The notes: generated by a model from the letters alone, not told the origin. Shown: positions 10,311-19,990, counted from the stretch's first letter. The stretch is 32,147 nt of DNA from an uncultured beta proteobacterium (GCA_903843235.1 CAIMOW010000069.1:1-32147); one strand, 5' to 3'. Program-made: numbers and translations.

Positions 10311-10531
10311 TACTGCCTCCTCCATTTTCTAGGTTGGGGGAAATCCCACCCAGCTTGTTTTAATTTCTAAATACCAGTTTTCAATAAGGATACCATTGGC
10401 AGAACGTAAGCCTGTCAACTATATCCAACTATCACTTACCCTAAGCAATTCAGGGCTTAAAGCCTAATATATTGCCTTGTAAGTTTGTTCTGGGCCATTC
10501 CTTGTTCTAAGCTCCAAGCTCAGATGCAAAC

Positions 10532-10545
10532 TTGACCAAAATCAA
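10532..10545. promoter_or_regulatory. Candidate FNR-type box upstream of the MFS gene
   Basis: TTGACCAAAATCAA (minus: TTGAT-TTTG-GTCAA), within the larger inverted repeat AAACTTGA-N6-TCAAGTTT (10528-10549). Confidence 0.4.
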
Positions 10546-10547
10546 GT

Positions 10548-11423
10548 TTATTTTGTCTTATTTAAGGCGCTGACAAGCCAAGGTACGGTGGCCCCTGCTT
10601 TCTCAGACTGAATGGCATGTCCATAGATTTTTTGCGTAGCATCTGCTGCCACTGAAAATGCGCCGAGCTCTTTGACCATCGCACCGTAATAACCTAGATC
10701 TTTTACTGCATTCTCCAATGTAAATTGAAAGCTAGCATCATCACCAGATTGAATAAATCCCTTCATACGATTTAGAATGGCGCCATTACCAGCCCCCGTT
10801 TCCAGAACCTCTAGTAAGACTCCGGCATCCACATTAGCCAACTTGGCACAAGCTGCCGCTTCTGCCAATACACTGGCATAACCCAAAGCGACAAAATTAT
10901 GAATGAGTTTTAAGCGATGGCCAGAACTCAAGGAGCCTGCATACACAATATTTTCTGTAAAGCACTTCAGAATGGGCCGGCACTGATCTAGCAAATCAGG
11001 GTGACCGCCCACCAATACATTCAGCCGTCCTTCAAGCGCCTCCTTAGGAGTTCTGGTCATGGGTGAATCAAGATAAAAACCACCGGCATCTTGAATAGCC
11101 CGTGCAACTTTCAAGGTAGATTCAGGAATCGCGGTGCTCAAGTCAATCAAGATGGTACCTGGAAGCAAATTAGCTAGCACCCCATCTACCCCAAATATGA
11201 CTTCCTCAACTTGCGCACTTCCTGTTAAGCACAGCAGAATTACTTCGGAATTCTTTGCCACTTCAGCAATTGAACTAAGTGGCTTAGCACCCTGAGCAAT
11301 CACATCATATTGCGAACTTTTAACAGAGCGCTGCAAAAAAGACAAAGGGAAACCAGCTTTTAATAAGTTAATACCAATACCTCGCCCCATCATTCCAAGG
11401 CCAATGATTCCAATTTTTTTCAT
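10548..11423 (-). CDS. Atypical 3-hydroxyisobutyrate dehydrogenase-family oxidoreductase
   Basis: GIIGLGMMGRGIGINL Rossmann motif, Lys in HRLKLIHNF; canonical D(A/S)PxSGG replaced by DSPMTRT. Confidence 0.85.
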   Translation of the reverse strand: MKKIGIIGLGMMGRGIGINLLKAGFPLSFLQRSVKSSQYDVIAQGAKPLSSIAEVAKNSEVILLCLTGSAQVEEVIFGVDGVLANLLPGTILIDLSTAIPESTLKVARAIQDAGGFYLDSPMTRTPKEALEGRLNVLVGGHPDLLDQCRPILKCFTENIVYAGSLSSGHRLKLIHNFVALGYASVLAEAAACAKLANVDAGVLLEVLETGAGNGAILNRMKGFIQSGDDASFQFTLENAVKDLGYYGAMVKELGAFSVAADATQKIYGHAIQSEKAGATVPWLVSALNKTK

Positions 11424-11425
11424 CG

Positions 11426-12403
11426 TTACAAAGTCTTCAAGTCATCTTCAATATAGGCTTTGATAATACTTTCGAAGTTGGCATCTGCCTTCAATCCTAA
11501 GGACTTCGCCCTGCTGGCATCCCATGCGCCCGGCCAACTTCTGACAATTGCCTCTACTTTGCTATCAGGCTCCACCGAAATACGAGCAGCCACTTCATCA
11601 CCAGAAATCTTGCGAAGCGATTCAATCATCTCACCAACAGTTACCGAAACGCCTGGCAAATTAATCGACTTATTCAAACCCAAAACGCTTGAATGTAAGT
11701 CATGGCCAGCAATTAAAGATTCGATAGCATAGCGTGGGGACAGCAACCAAATACGCAAGTCGGGTGATGCAGGGCAGATGGATGGCTTGCCATTTAATGG
11801 CTCACGAATAATCCCACTAGCAAATGAAGACGCCGCTTTATTAGGCACCCCAGGTCGAACACTGATAGTCGGTAAACGCAAAACCCTACCATCTACAAAA
11901 CCCTTGCGGGTATAGTCATTTAATAAAAATTCACTAATGGCTTTTTGCGCCCCATAGGAAGACTGGGGATTGAGCGCAGTCGTATCCAATACCATTTCCG
12001 GCAAAACACCACCATAGACGGCTACTGAGCTAGTGAAAATGATTTTGGGCTTATGCCCTGCACTTCGACAGGCTTCCAATAAAAGCCTTGCTGCATCCAA
12101 ATTAATGCGCATACCAAGATCAAAATCAGCTTCCGCCTGCCCGCTCACAATGGCGGCTAAATGGAAAACTGACTGAATATCAGCTTTGATTAAACGCTGC
12201 ATCAGCTGGGGATTAGAGATATCACCAGCAATCACCTTAATGCGTTGATCGCCAAAATCATTTGCCTCTACAACATCAATCAGTAGCAGTTGATCGATTT
12301 TTTGGTCAACCCCATCCGAATCTTTTAAAGATCCACGAACTAGCAATTGTTTAGCGAGCTTTTGGCCTAAAAAACCGGCGCCGCCAGTAATGAGTACTTT
12401 CAT
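11426..12403 (-). CDS. denD: D-erythronate dehydrogenase-like NAD-dependent epimerase/dehydratase
   Basis: GGAGFLGQKLA Rossmann motif, SSVAVYGG, YxxxK (YGAQK); VRPGVPNKAASSFASGIIREPLNG matches DenD-type SDRs; clustered with otn genes. Confidence 0.87.
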   Translation of the reverse strand: MKVLITGGAGFLGQKLAKQLLVRGSLKDSDGVDQKIDQLLLIDVVEANDFGDQRIKVIAGDISNPQLMQRLIKADIQSVFHLAAIVSGQAEADFDLGMRINLDAARLLLEACRSAGHKPKIIFTSSVAVYGGVLPEMVLDTTALNPQSSYGAQKAISEFLLNDYTRKGFVDGRVLRLPTISVRPGVPNKAASSFASGIIREPLNGKPSICPASPDLRIWLLSPRYAIESLIAGHDLHSSVLGLNKSINLPGVSVTVGEMIESLRKISGDEVAARISVEPDSKVEAIVRSWPGAWDASRAKSLGLKADANFESIIKAYIEDDLKTL

Positions 12404-12533
12404 AATGACTATCTATCGTTAAGGTTGAGCGGGTTTTATTATGGATTATGCTCTTAATGGTTTATGCGGATGAAGGGGTTCGAGTAAACTGCGAATCTTT
12501 CACCTTATACATAATATATATTGAGACATAGCA

Positions 12534-13427
12534 TTGAATAAAGAAACCAAAGGAATTTGGCTTGGGCTTGTGGGCATCATTATTTTTAGCATGACCTTGC
12601 CGGCTACAAAAATTGCCGTTCCTGAGTTTGGGGCAATACCCGTTTCCTTTTATCGAGCCTCCATCGCTGGAATTGCTGCACTCATATATGTGCTGATATC
12701 CAAGATACCGTTTCCAAAAAAACAAGCTCTTTTACCACTAGGTATTATTGCCGCCCTGATTTCTTTTGCATTTCCGATATCCATAGCAATTGCCATGCAA
12801 GATCTACCCTCATCCCATGGAGGCATTGTCTTAGGAATTTCGCCGCTGTTAACTGCTTTATTTGCCACGCTGCGCTTTAGCGAAAGACCCTCACGTGCCT
12901 TTTGGATCACCGCCCTCATTGGTAGCGGCCTTGTTTTATTGTTTTCAATTCAACAAAGTAGCGGTGGCCTACAGACCAGCGATCTTGCCCTTATTTTTGC
13001 GGCGATAACAGCTTCATATGGCTATGCTGAGGCTGGCAATTTATCTCAGAAAATGGGCGGTAAACAAGTCATCTCTTGGGTGGCAATCACCTCCCTCGTA
13101 GTCAGTCTGCCGGTAACGCTCTTTTATATCTTTAAGGCTGGCGCTGGCCCGCGCCCCCTTAGTGAGGTATCAGCGCAAGCTTGGTATGCCCTCTTGCTCG
13201 TGAGTCTTTTATCTGCCTATATAGGTAATATTTTTTGGTATACAGGCCTGTCAATAGGCGGCATTTCCCATGTGGGTCAAACTCAACTATTACAACCATT
13301 TTGCACGCTAGCGCTCTCGAGTCTTTTTCTATTTGAGCCTGTAACCCTAAGTAACCTCTTTTTTGCCTGCGCGGTTCTGATCGTTGTGGCGATTGGAAAG
13401 CGAATGCCAGTAGCAAAAGTTAAGTAG
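12534..13427 (+). CDS. DMT superfamily (EamA) transporter; TTG start in the supplied ORF
   Basis: 297 aa, about 10 hydrophobic segments, paired EamA repeats. Confidence 0.85.
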   Translation: MNKETKGIWLGLVGIIIFSMTLPATKIAVPEFGAIPVSFYRASIAGIAALIYVLISKIPFPKKQALLPLGIIAALISFAFPISIAIAMQDLPSSHGGIVLGISPLLTALFATLRFSERPSRAFWITALIGSGLVLLFSIQQSSGGLQTSDLALIFAAITASYGYAEAGNLSQKMGGKQVISWVAITSLVVSLPVTLFYIFKAGAGPRPLSEVSAQAWYALLLVSLLSAYIGNIFWYTGLSIGGISHVGQTQLLQPFCTLALSSLFLFEPVTLSNLFFACAVLIVVAIGKRMPVAKVK

Positions 13428-13430
13428 TGA

Positions 13431-14258
13431 TCAGACTGGTGGCGAAAACATCATTCTGAGTTTATTTTTCAGGCCAGGGGTTTTAAAAACCTTGGATATC
13501 AGATCACGCCATACTCTGAAAACTACCTCGACTGGATTGCTGGAGTAATTTGGATGAGTCAGCCCATAGACTATCTCCTCCCCTTCCTGCTTGATAGCGT
13601 AAGTTCCAAAGAAGCGATCAAACAGTATCAAGATGCCGCCATAATTCTTATCTAGATAAATAGAGTTACTAGCGTGGTGTACGCGATGGGCTGCTGGGGT
13701 ATTTAAAATTCCCTCCAAGATTCCTAAACGGCCAATTAATTTGGTGTGTAGCCAAAACTGATACATCAAATTGATGGAGAGCATCGTGAAAACCAAAATG
13801 GGTGAAAAGCCAATGAGTACAAGTGGCAGAAAAAAGACCCAGGTAAAAGATAAGAATGGCATCCAGCCAAGACGATAAGCTGCCGACAGGGTCATCTCAT
13901 TGGGTGAATGATGTGTGCTATGAGTGGCCCACATCAAAAACACCTCGTGTGAGGCGCGGTGATACCAGTAATAGCAAAACTCTAGACCTACAAATAACGC
14001 TGGATAGACCCACCACTCATCTGGCATGGTGTAGAAACGATACCGCCAAACAAAACTGGCCATCACTCCCTGTATCAATAGACGATTAATAATGCCGGTC
14101 AATTGATGACCCAAGCCAACACCTAAAGAGGTTGCACTCTCTCGCCATGGATAGCGCTTATGAAATTGCTTCTTGTAGAAATAAGACTCCAGAACAATCG
14201 CCAATGCGACTAATGGAAGAAAAAAGGTCAGCTGATAGCTAGCGAAATACTGCTCCAT
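13431..14258 (-). CDS. Sterol desaturase / fatty acid hydroxylase family protein
   Basis: Histidine boxes HRASH (YYWYHRASHE), THSTHHSPNE and AHRVHHASN. Confidence 0.92.
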   Translation of the reverse strand: MEQYFASYQLTFFLPLVALAIVLESYFYKKQFHKRYPWRESATSLGVGLGHQLTGIINRLLIQGVMASFVWRYRFYTMPDEWWVYPALFVGLEFCYYWYHRASHEVFLMWATHSTHHSPNEMTLSAAYRLGWMPFLSFTWVFFLPLVLIGFSPILVFTMLSINLMYQFWLHTKLIGRLGILEGILNTPAAHRVHHASNSIYLDKNYGGILILFDRFFGTYAIKQEGEEIVYGLTHPNYSSNPVEVVFRVWRDLISKVFKTPGLKNKLRMMFSPPV

Positions 14259-14264
14259 AGCTAT

Positions 14265-14540
14265 TTAACGACTATCAGCCATCTTGGTAATTTGCTCCAA
14301 AGTCACATAGCCTCTGTTTTGCGTATCAATATCACTAAAGTGTGCAGCAACTCTTGGCATGCCAGCTTGCGCCTCAGCTAAAGTTAACTTGCCATCCTGA
14401 TTGACATCGGCGGCTTTGAACTTCGCGGCTAACTCTTGATTTAACTTCGCATCATCGGCATATACAGAAAAACTCAGAGTCAAAAACGCGCAGCAAAGTA
14501 CTTTACTCAATACAGGCATATTTTTACGAAAGAAATTCAT
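14265..14540 (-). CDS. Small secreted EF-hand domain protein
   Basis: N-terminal signal-like segment; canonical EF loop DVNQDGKLTLAE and a second degenerate loop DTQNRGYVTLEQ. Confidence 0.8.
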   Translation of the reverse strand: MNFFRKNMPVLSKVLCCAFLTLSFSVYADDAKLNQELAAKFKAADVNQDGKLTLAEAQAGMPRVAAHFSDIDTQNRGYVTLEQITKMADSR

Positions 14541-14551
14541 TCAATACCTCT

Positions 14552-15226
14552 TTATTGCTGAGCGGAGAGCTTCATAGCAGCAACAACAACCTTCTTGGCC
14601 ATTTCCACAAAAGATTCCACTGAACCAGATACTGTACGGAAAGATTCACCTTCAACAGTAATCAATCCTTCACCAAGCAATTGATTGCTTTGGCTATCGG
14701 TAATTTTGTTCTCCACCACTAAAGCTGGAGTCTTAGCATTAACGCCGCCAGCATAAGCAGCGGCATTTGCAGCTAAACCAATTGGCGTGAAATTCCATGG
14801 CTGCAAGCTATTGGCAGAAGCTTCAGCACCAGTAATTCCGACTGAAATACGCGCAACACCAGGGCCTGGCTTGCTAACAATCTTGATATTGCCCTTGCCC
14901 ATGACTGCTTGGACCATCGAATCTTGCAAAGCGATCTTTGCCTGAATCAAACTCTCGGCAGTAATATTTTGCGTAGGCGCCTGATTGAGGTAGATGGGTT
15001 CAATGATGACTGCAGTGTAAGCAGTAGGATTAACTGCTTCATTGCGATAACGCCAGACACGAGTGCCGCTAGGTGTATTTGGGACGGCTTGCAGCAAAGT
15101 GTAATTTGGCAAGAAACCAGACTGAGGCATCGCTTGCGTCATCATTTTTGGTACATTACTGCAGGCAAATAAAGTGAGGCCAACGGAGGATACAGCTACC
15201 AACTGAGCAAGTTTGCTAAATTTCAT
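14552..15226 (-). CDS. DUF3313-like lipoprotein
   Basis: Lipobox LFAC near the N-terminus; SGFLPNYTLLQ...RYRNEAVNPTAYTAVIIEPI pattern. Confidence 0.75.
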   Translation of the reverse strand: MKFSKLAQLVAVSSVGLTLFACSNVPKMMTQAMPQSGFLPNYTLLQAVPNTPSGTRVWRYRNEAVNPTAYTAVIIEPIYLNQAPTQNITAESLIQAKIALQDSMVQAVMGKGNIKIVSKPGPGVARISVGITGAEASANSLQPWNFTPIGLAANAAAYAGGVNAKTPALVVENKITDSQSNQLLGEGLITVEGESFRTVSGSVESFVEMAKKVVVAAMKLSAQQ

Positions 15227-15345
15227 GAAAGCCTTTTCGAGATAACTACAAAGAAAAAAGAAGGATACGCTAGAACTAGTAAAGATTAACGGCTAAGCAA
15301 AAAATCATTTACTTCATTGACTCATTTAATTTAACATTACCCCAC

Positions 15346-17604
15346 TCATTGTGGCGTACTTCTAACGCAATCAACGTAGTACTCGCTATGTCCGTCTACT
15401 TCGCCTTTTACAAGCCCGTGGATATCAGTCTCAAATCCTGGAAACTTCATGTTGAAGTCTCTTGCGAAATAGAGATAGTCGATGATCCGTTTATTAAAGC
15501 GCTCACCTGGTATCAGCAAGGGAATTCCTGGAGGATATGGCGTTACCAACATGGCGGTAATGCGATCCTCTAATTTATCCAAAGGCACGCGATCGACTTC
15601 TTTGTGAGCCATCTTGGCCCAAGCTTCTGAAGGCATCATCGCTGGAACCATATCGGAGGTGTACATCTCGGTAGTCATACGTGCTACATCGCGACTCTTA
15701 TAGAACTCATGAATCTGTTGGCAAATATCTTTTAAGCCAACACGCTCGTAGAGTGGGTGCTTGGCCACAAACTCGGGCAAAACTTTCCACAAAGGCGCGT
15801 TCTTATCAAAGTGATCCTTAAACTGTTGCAACTCAGTCACCAAGGTATTCCAGCGGCCTTTGGTAATGCCGATGGTGAACATAATAAAGAATGAATATAA
15901 GCCACACTTCTCCACGATCACACCATGCTCAGCTAAATACTTAGTCACGATGCTTGCAGGGATGCCCGTGGAGCCAAAGTTGCCCTCAATATCTAAACCT
16001 GGTGTAACCACCGTCGCCTTGATGGGGTCAAGCATGTTGAAGTCTTTAGCAAGATTGCCAAAGTCATGCCAACTAGCATTGGGCTCCAACACCCAATCAG
16101 AGCGCTCGCCAATACCTTCTTCAGCGAGATGATCTGGACCCCAAACCTTAAACCACCAGTCAGAACCAAACTTATCATCCACCTCGCGCATGGCACGCCG
16201 GAAGTCCATTGCCTCAGCAATCGATTCTTCAACCAGTGTTGTACCACCAGGTGATTCCATCATCGCCGCTGACACGTCACACGACGCAATAATAGCGTAC
16301 TGTGGACTAGTGGAGGTATGCATCAGGTAGGCTTCATTGAAGCAATCACGATCAAGCTTTGTATCCTCAGCATCTTGCACCAATACTTGTGAGGCTTGTG
16401 ACAGACCCGCCAACAACTTATGAGTTGACTGGGTCGCAAACATCAAACTCTTCTTAGTGCGCTTGCGATCAGAACCAATGGCATGCATATCTTTGTAGAA
16501 GGGATGGAATGCAGCATGTGGCAACCAAGCTTCATCGAAATGCAAAGAATCTACCTTGCCGTCAAGCATTTCTTTGATCATCTCAACGTTATAGACAATG
16601 CCGTCATAAGTACTTTGCGTCAGCGTCATCACGCGTGGCACAACATTCTTATCTTTAATGAAGGGGTTGGCATCAATTTTTTTCTTGATGTTTTTCCACT
16701 CAAACTCTTCTTTAGGAATGGGGCCAATAATGCCAAGGTGGTTACGGGTTGGCATCAAGAAAATGGGGATCGCACCCATCATGGTGATGGAATGAATCAC
16801 TGACTTATGGCAGTTGCGGTCTACTAGGACAACGTCACCCGGGGCAACCGTGGAATGCCAAACAATCTTATTGGAAGTTGATGTGCCATTGGTCACAAAG
16901 AACAAATGGTCTGCATTGAAAATACGGGCAGCATTGCGTTCGCTCTGCAAGACGGGGCCAGTGTGATCCAGCAGTTGACCCAATTCTTCTACAGCATTAC
17001 AGACGTCTGCACGCAGCATGTTCTCACCAAAGAACTGGTGGAACATACGACCCACAGGACTCTTCAAGAAAGCTACACCACCAGAATGGCCAGGACAGTG
17101 CCAAGAATAAGAGCCTTCTGAGGCGTAATTGGTTAAGGCGCGGAAGAATGGCGGTGCTAATGAATCCAAGTACACCTTCGCTTCACGAATAATGTGGCGT
17201 GCTACAAATTCTGGGGTGTCTTCATTCATGTGAATAAAGCCATGCAACTCACGCAAGATATCGTTAGGCATATGGCGTGAAGTACGAGTCTCGCCGTACA
17301 AAAAGATTGGGATATCTTCATTACGCTTGCGTACTTCAGTAATAAAGGCACGTAGATTATTCAATGCAGGTAAATCATGATCTTCTGAATCGGAGATAAA
17401 TTCTTCATCATCAATCGAAACAATAAAACAAGAGGCGCGTGAGGCTTGTTGCGCAAAAGAAGTAAGATCGCCATAACTCGTGAGACCGATCACTTCCATG
17501 CCCTCGGTTTCAATAGCTTCCGCTAAGTCACGAATACCCGATCCCGAAATATTCTCGGAACGAAAGTCTTCATCAATAATGATGATTGGGAAACGAAATT
17601 TCAT
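15346..17604 (-). CDS. Orn/Lys/Arg decarboxylase (PLP-dependent, fold III, with N-terminal wing domain)
   Basis: 752 aa; SWHCPGHSGGVAF, FDEAWLPHAAFHPFY, PLP-lysine motif STHKLLAGLSQAS; exact substrate not decidable from sequence alone. Confidence 0.93.
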   Translation of the reverse strand: MKFRFPIIIIDEDFRSENISGSGIRDLAEAIETEGMEVIGLTSYGDLTSFAQQASRASCFIVSIDDEEFISDSEDHDLPALNNLRAFITEVRKRNEDIPIFLYGETRTSRHMPNDILRELHGFIHMNEDTPEFVARHIIREAKVYLDSLAPPFFRALTNYASEGSYSWHCPGHSGGVAFLKSPVGRMFHQFFGENMLRADVCNAVEELGQLLDHTGPVLQSERNAARIFNADHLFFVTNGTSTSNKIVWHSTVAPGDVVLVDRNCHKSVIHSITMMGAIPIFLMPTRNHLGIIGPIPKEEFEWKNIKKKIDANPFIKDKNVVPRVMTLTQSTYDGIVYNVEMIKEMLDGKVDSLHFDEAWLPHAAFHPFYKDMHAIGSDRKRTKKSLMFATQSTHKLLAGLSQASQVLVQDAEDTKLDRDCFNEAYLMHTSTSPQYAIIASCDVSAAMMESPGGTTLVEESIAEAMDFRRAMREVDDKFGSDWWFKVWGPDHLAEEGIGERSDWVLEPNASWHDFGNLAKDFNMLDPIKATVVTPGLDIEGNFGSTGIPASIVTKYLAEHGVIVEKCGLYSFFIMFTIGITKGRWNTLVTELQQFKDHFDKNAPLWKVLPEFVAKHPLYERVGLKDICQQIHEFYKSRDVARMTTEMYTSDMVPAMMPSEAWAKMAHKEVDRVPLDKLEDRITAMLVTPYPPGIPLLIPGERFNKRIIDYLYFARDFNMKFPGFETDIHGLVKGEVDGHSEYYVDCVRSTPQ

Positions 17605-18515
17605 AAAAAATCCCCTGCTAACTTATCCGAAGTATTCGGAGTCCACTTTTCAAAATTAGCCAGATCAATAACCCGACCACCATCTGGCGAAACCGTGACT
17701 ATATCTACAAATGTCGCATTTTGCTGAACATCTTTTGGTAAATACACATGGCGCGCATAAACCTGGTTAGCAAGGCTCTCATGGTACCCAGTAAATGTGA
17801 CCAATAAATGCCATTGCTGGTTCTCAGACCCTTGCGCCAGGCACTCTGTCAGCAGACTGTCATCATCTAAGCTGTGCATGGCAGTCCAAGTCAAAGAAAA
17901 GACCGGACTTTCAGATCTATGAAGGGGTAATTCCAGCGATCTGCGATAACGCTCACCCTCAGCAGTCATGCTTTCAGCAATGAGCCAAAGACGTAACTGA
18001 GCCTCAACAATATGAGAGCTTCTACCATTAGCTACTCGGAACTTAAATGTTTTCACACCATCATGAGTACCCACTACAGCAACTTTTGAAAAGTGCACAC
18101 CGGCAGTTGGGCGAGTAAACCGCGCGAAGGCTAAACCAGTGGTTAATGCTGAGTAAACAATTCCAAAAAAAGCTTCGAACGTCACAATTGAATTAGGCCA
18201 ATGCCCTACAGGCGTCATCTGACCATATCCAATGGTCGCCATAGTCTGAACGCTAAAGTAAAAAACATCGATTAGTGCGCCGGGAGCGGTATTGGTGATC
18301 GCACCAGGACCACAAGCTAAGTAAGCAAAAGCAAATAAAAGATTGGTGCCTAAATATACACAGATCACCAGCAATAAAAACTTAGCCCAAGTGGTGCCCA
18401 GTAACCAGTGATAGAAATCGTTCTCTGGTCGCGCTAAAGATGAGCGCGTTAAAGTGGCGCGATAGTCCTCAAGGTTAATCCGCGTAGGGCGGCGACCAAA
18501 ACGAAAATCGTCCAC
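17601..18515 (-). CDS. Inward-rectifier-type potassium channel (KirBac family)
   Basis: Pore FYFSVQTMATIGYGQMTP with TIGYG filter, TM2 ending in FARFTRPTAGVHFSK, followed by a cytoplasmic beta-rich domain. Confidence 0.92.
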   Translation of the reverse strand: MDDFRFGRRPTRINLEDYRATLTRSSLARPENDFYHWLLGTTWAKFLLLVICVYLGTNLLFAFAYLACGPGAITNTAPGALIDVFYFSVQTMATIGYGQMTPVGHWPNSIVTFEAFFGIVYSALTTGLAFARFTRPTAGVHFSKVAVVGTHDGVKTFKFRVANGRSSHIVEAQLRLWLIAESMTAEGERYRRSLELPLHRSESPVFSLTWTAMHSLDDDSLLTECLAQGSENQQWHLLVTFTGYHESLANQVYARHVYLPKDVQQNATFVDIVTVSPDGGRVIDLANFEKWTPNTSDKLAGDFL

Positions 18516-18528
18516 TGCTATAGATGAC

Positions 18529-19095
18529 TTAGGTCTTAGGCAGGGTCACGCCCCGCTGACCTTGATACTTGCCGCCACGATCTTTATAGGATGTGCCGCA
18601 AACCTCATCACTCTCAAAGAACAACACTTGAGCGCAACCTTCACCCGCATAAATCTTTGCAGGCAATGGCGTGGTATTGGAGAACTCTAAAGTGACATAG
18701 CCTTCCCACTCCGGCTCAAAGGGGGTGACGTTCACAATAATTCCGCAACGTGCATAGGTGCTCTTACCAACGCAAACAGTCAGTACACTACGTGGGATCT
18801 TGAAATACTCCACTGTTCTTGCCAAGGCGAATGAGTTTGGTGGAATGATACAAACGGGGCCTTTGAAATCGACAAAGGATTTGTCATCGAAATTCTTAGG
18901 GTCAACAATAGTGCTATTGATATTGGTGAAGATCTTGAATTCATCTGCGCAACGAATATCATAGCCATAGCTTGAAGTGCCATAACTGACGATCTTGTTG
19001 CCGGCGGCGTCTAGGCGAACTTGTCCAGGTTCAAATGGGCTGATCATGCCTTGCTCGCCCATGCGGCGGATCCAGTGGTCTGATTTAATAGTCAT
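18529..19095 (-). CDS. dcd: dCTP deaminase
   Basis: [23 protein letters not shown] start, [24 protein letters not shown]. The ORF track begins at 19134, but the canonical N-terminus corresponds to the ATG at 19095. Confidence 0.96.
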   Translation of the reverse strand: MTIKSDHWIRRMGEQGMISPFEPGQVRLDAAGNKIVSYGTSSYGYDIRCADEFKIFTNINSTIVDPKNFDDKSFVDFKGPVCIIPPNSFALARTVEYFKIPRSVLTVCVGKSTYARCGIIVNVTPFEPEWEGYVTLEFSNTTPLPAKIYAGEGCAQVLFFESDEVCGTSYKDRGGKYQGQRGVTLPKT

Positions 19096-19150
19096 GGCGG
19101 AATTGTAAAACCTTAGCCTACCAATTCCCATCAATTTATAGGGGTGAAGA

Positions 19151-19990
19151 CTAGCCGACCTTGTTAAAAATGACCCGCTCAGGGGCGTTGTAGATCTCGA
19201 AATGCTTCCCAGAGCAGCGAGATAGGAGTGTGAGATTGGTTTTGCGGGCTAGATCGAGCCCCATCAGCGTTACCCCGGACCGGGTGAGTAAGAACGGGAT
19301 TCCCATCTGGACCCCCTTAATGACCATCTCTGAGGTCAGGCGCCCTGTTGTAAAGAAGACCAAATCTCGACCCAGCAGATTGTCCAGCCACATTAAGCCA
19401 GAAATAGAGTCCACCGCATTGTGGCGTCCCACATCCTCAATAAAATACAGCATGCGAACTTGGTGATCTCCTAGGCGCTCAAAGACAGCGCAGGCATGGA
19501 CCGAGCCAGACTTCTTATAAATGGTATCGTGCAAGCGGATGGCATCCACCAATTCGACGATCGCTTCTTGGGCAAGCTCAGGGCCGTCGGGTAAACGAAT
19601 CTGAGCCATCTCCTCAATCAGACCGCCAAACATGGTCCCCTGGCCACAACCGGTGGTCACTACCCGCTTGCTGGTGAGGGCATCAATATCGACCGAACTG
19701 CGTCGCGTCTTCACGGCCGCTGAATCTGTCTCCCAGTCCACCTGAATACTCTCAATATCGTCAATAGACTCCACCAAACGCTGATTACGCAAGTAACCTA
19801 GCACCAAGGCCTCGGGAGCACTACCCAAGGTCATTAAGGTAACAACCTCACGCTTATCCAAATAAATGGTTAAAGGGCGTTCTCCAGGGATATGAGTGGT
19901 TTTTAGGCGCCCTGCTGCATCCAATACCTCCACCTCATGCACTAGGGGCACGGAGGCACTGGACATCTGGATTTTGTGGGGTAAAGCCAT
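19151..19990 (-). CDS. fdhD: Formate dehydrogenase accessory sulfurtransferase
   Basis: FdhD family: [44 protein letters not shown]. Confidence 0.94.
   Translation of the reverse strand: MALPHKIQMSSASVPLVHEVEVLDAAGRLKTTHIPGERPLTIYLDKREVVTLMTLGSAPEALVLGYLRNQRLVESIDDIESIQVDWETDSAAVKTRRSSVDIDALTSKRVVTTGCGQGTMFGGLIEEMAQIRLPDGPELAQEAIVELVDAIRLHDTIYKKSGSVHACAVFERLGDHQVRMLYFIEDVGRHNAVDSISGLMWLDNLLGRDLVFFTTGRLTSEMVIKGVQMGIPFLLTRSGVTLMGLDLARKTNLTLLSRCSGKHFEIYNAPERVIFNKVG

Noticed and set aside
10404-10418. Minus-strand TTGACA at 10413-10418 as a sigma70 -35 for the MFS gene
   Set aside because: No good -10 at 16-18 nt spacing (best at 17 is TGGTAT), so not listed as a promoter.
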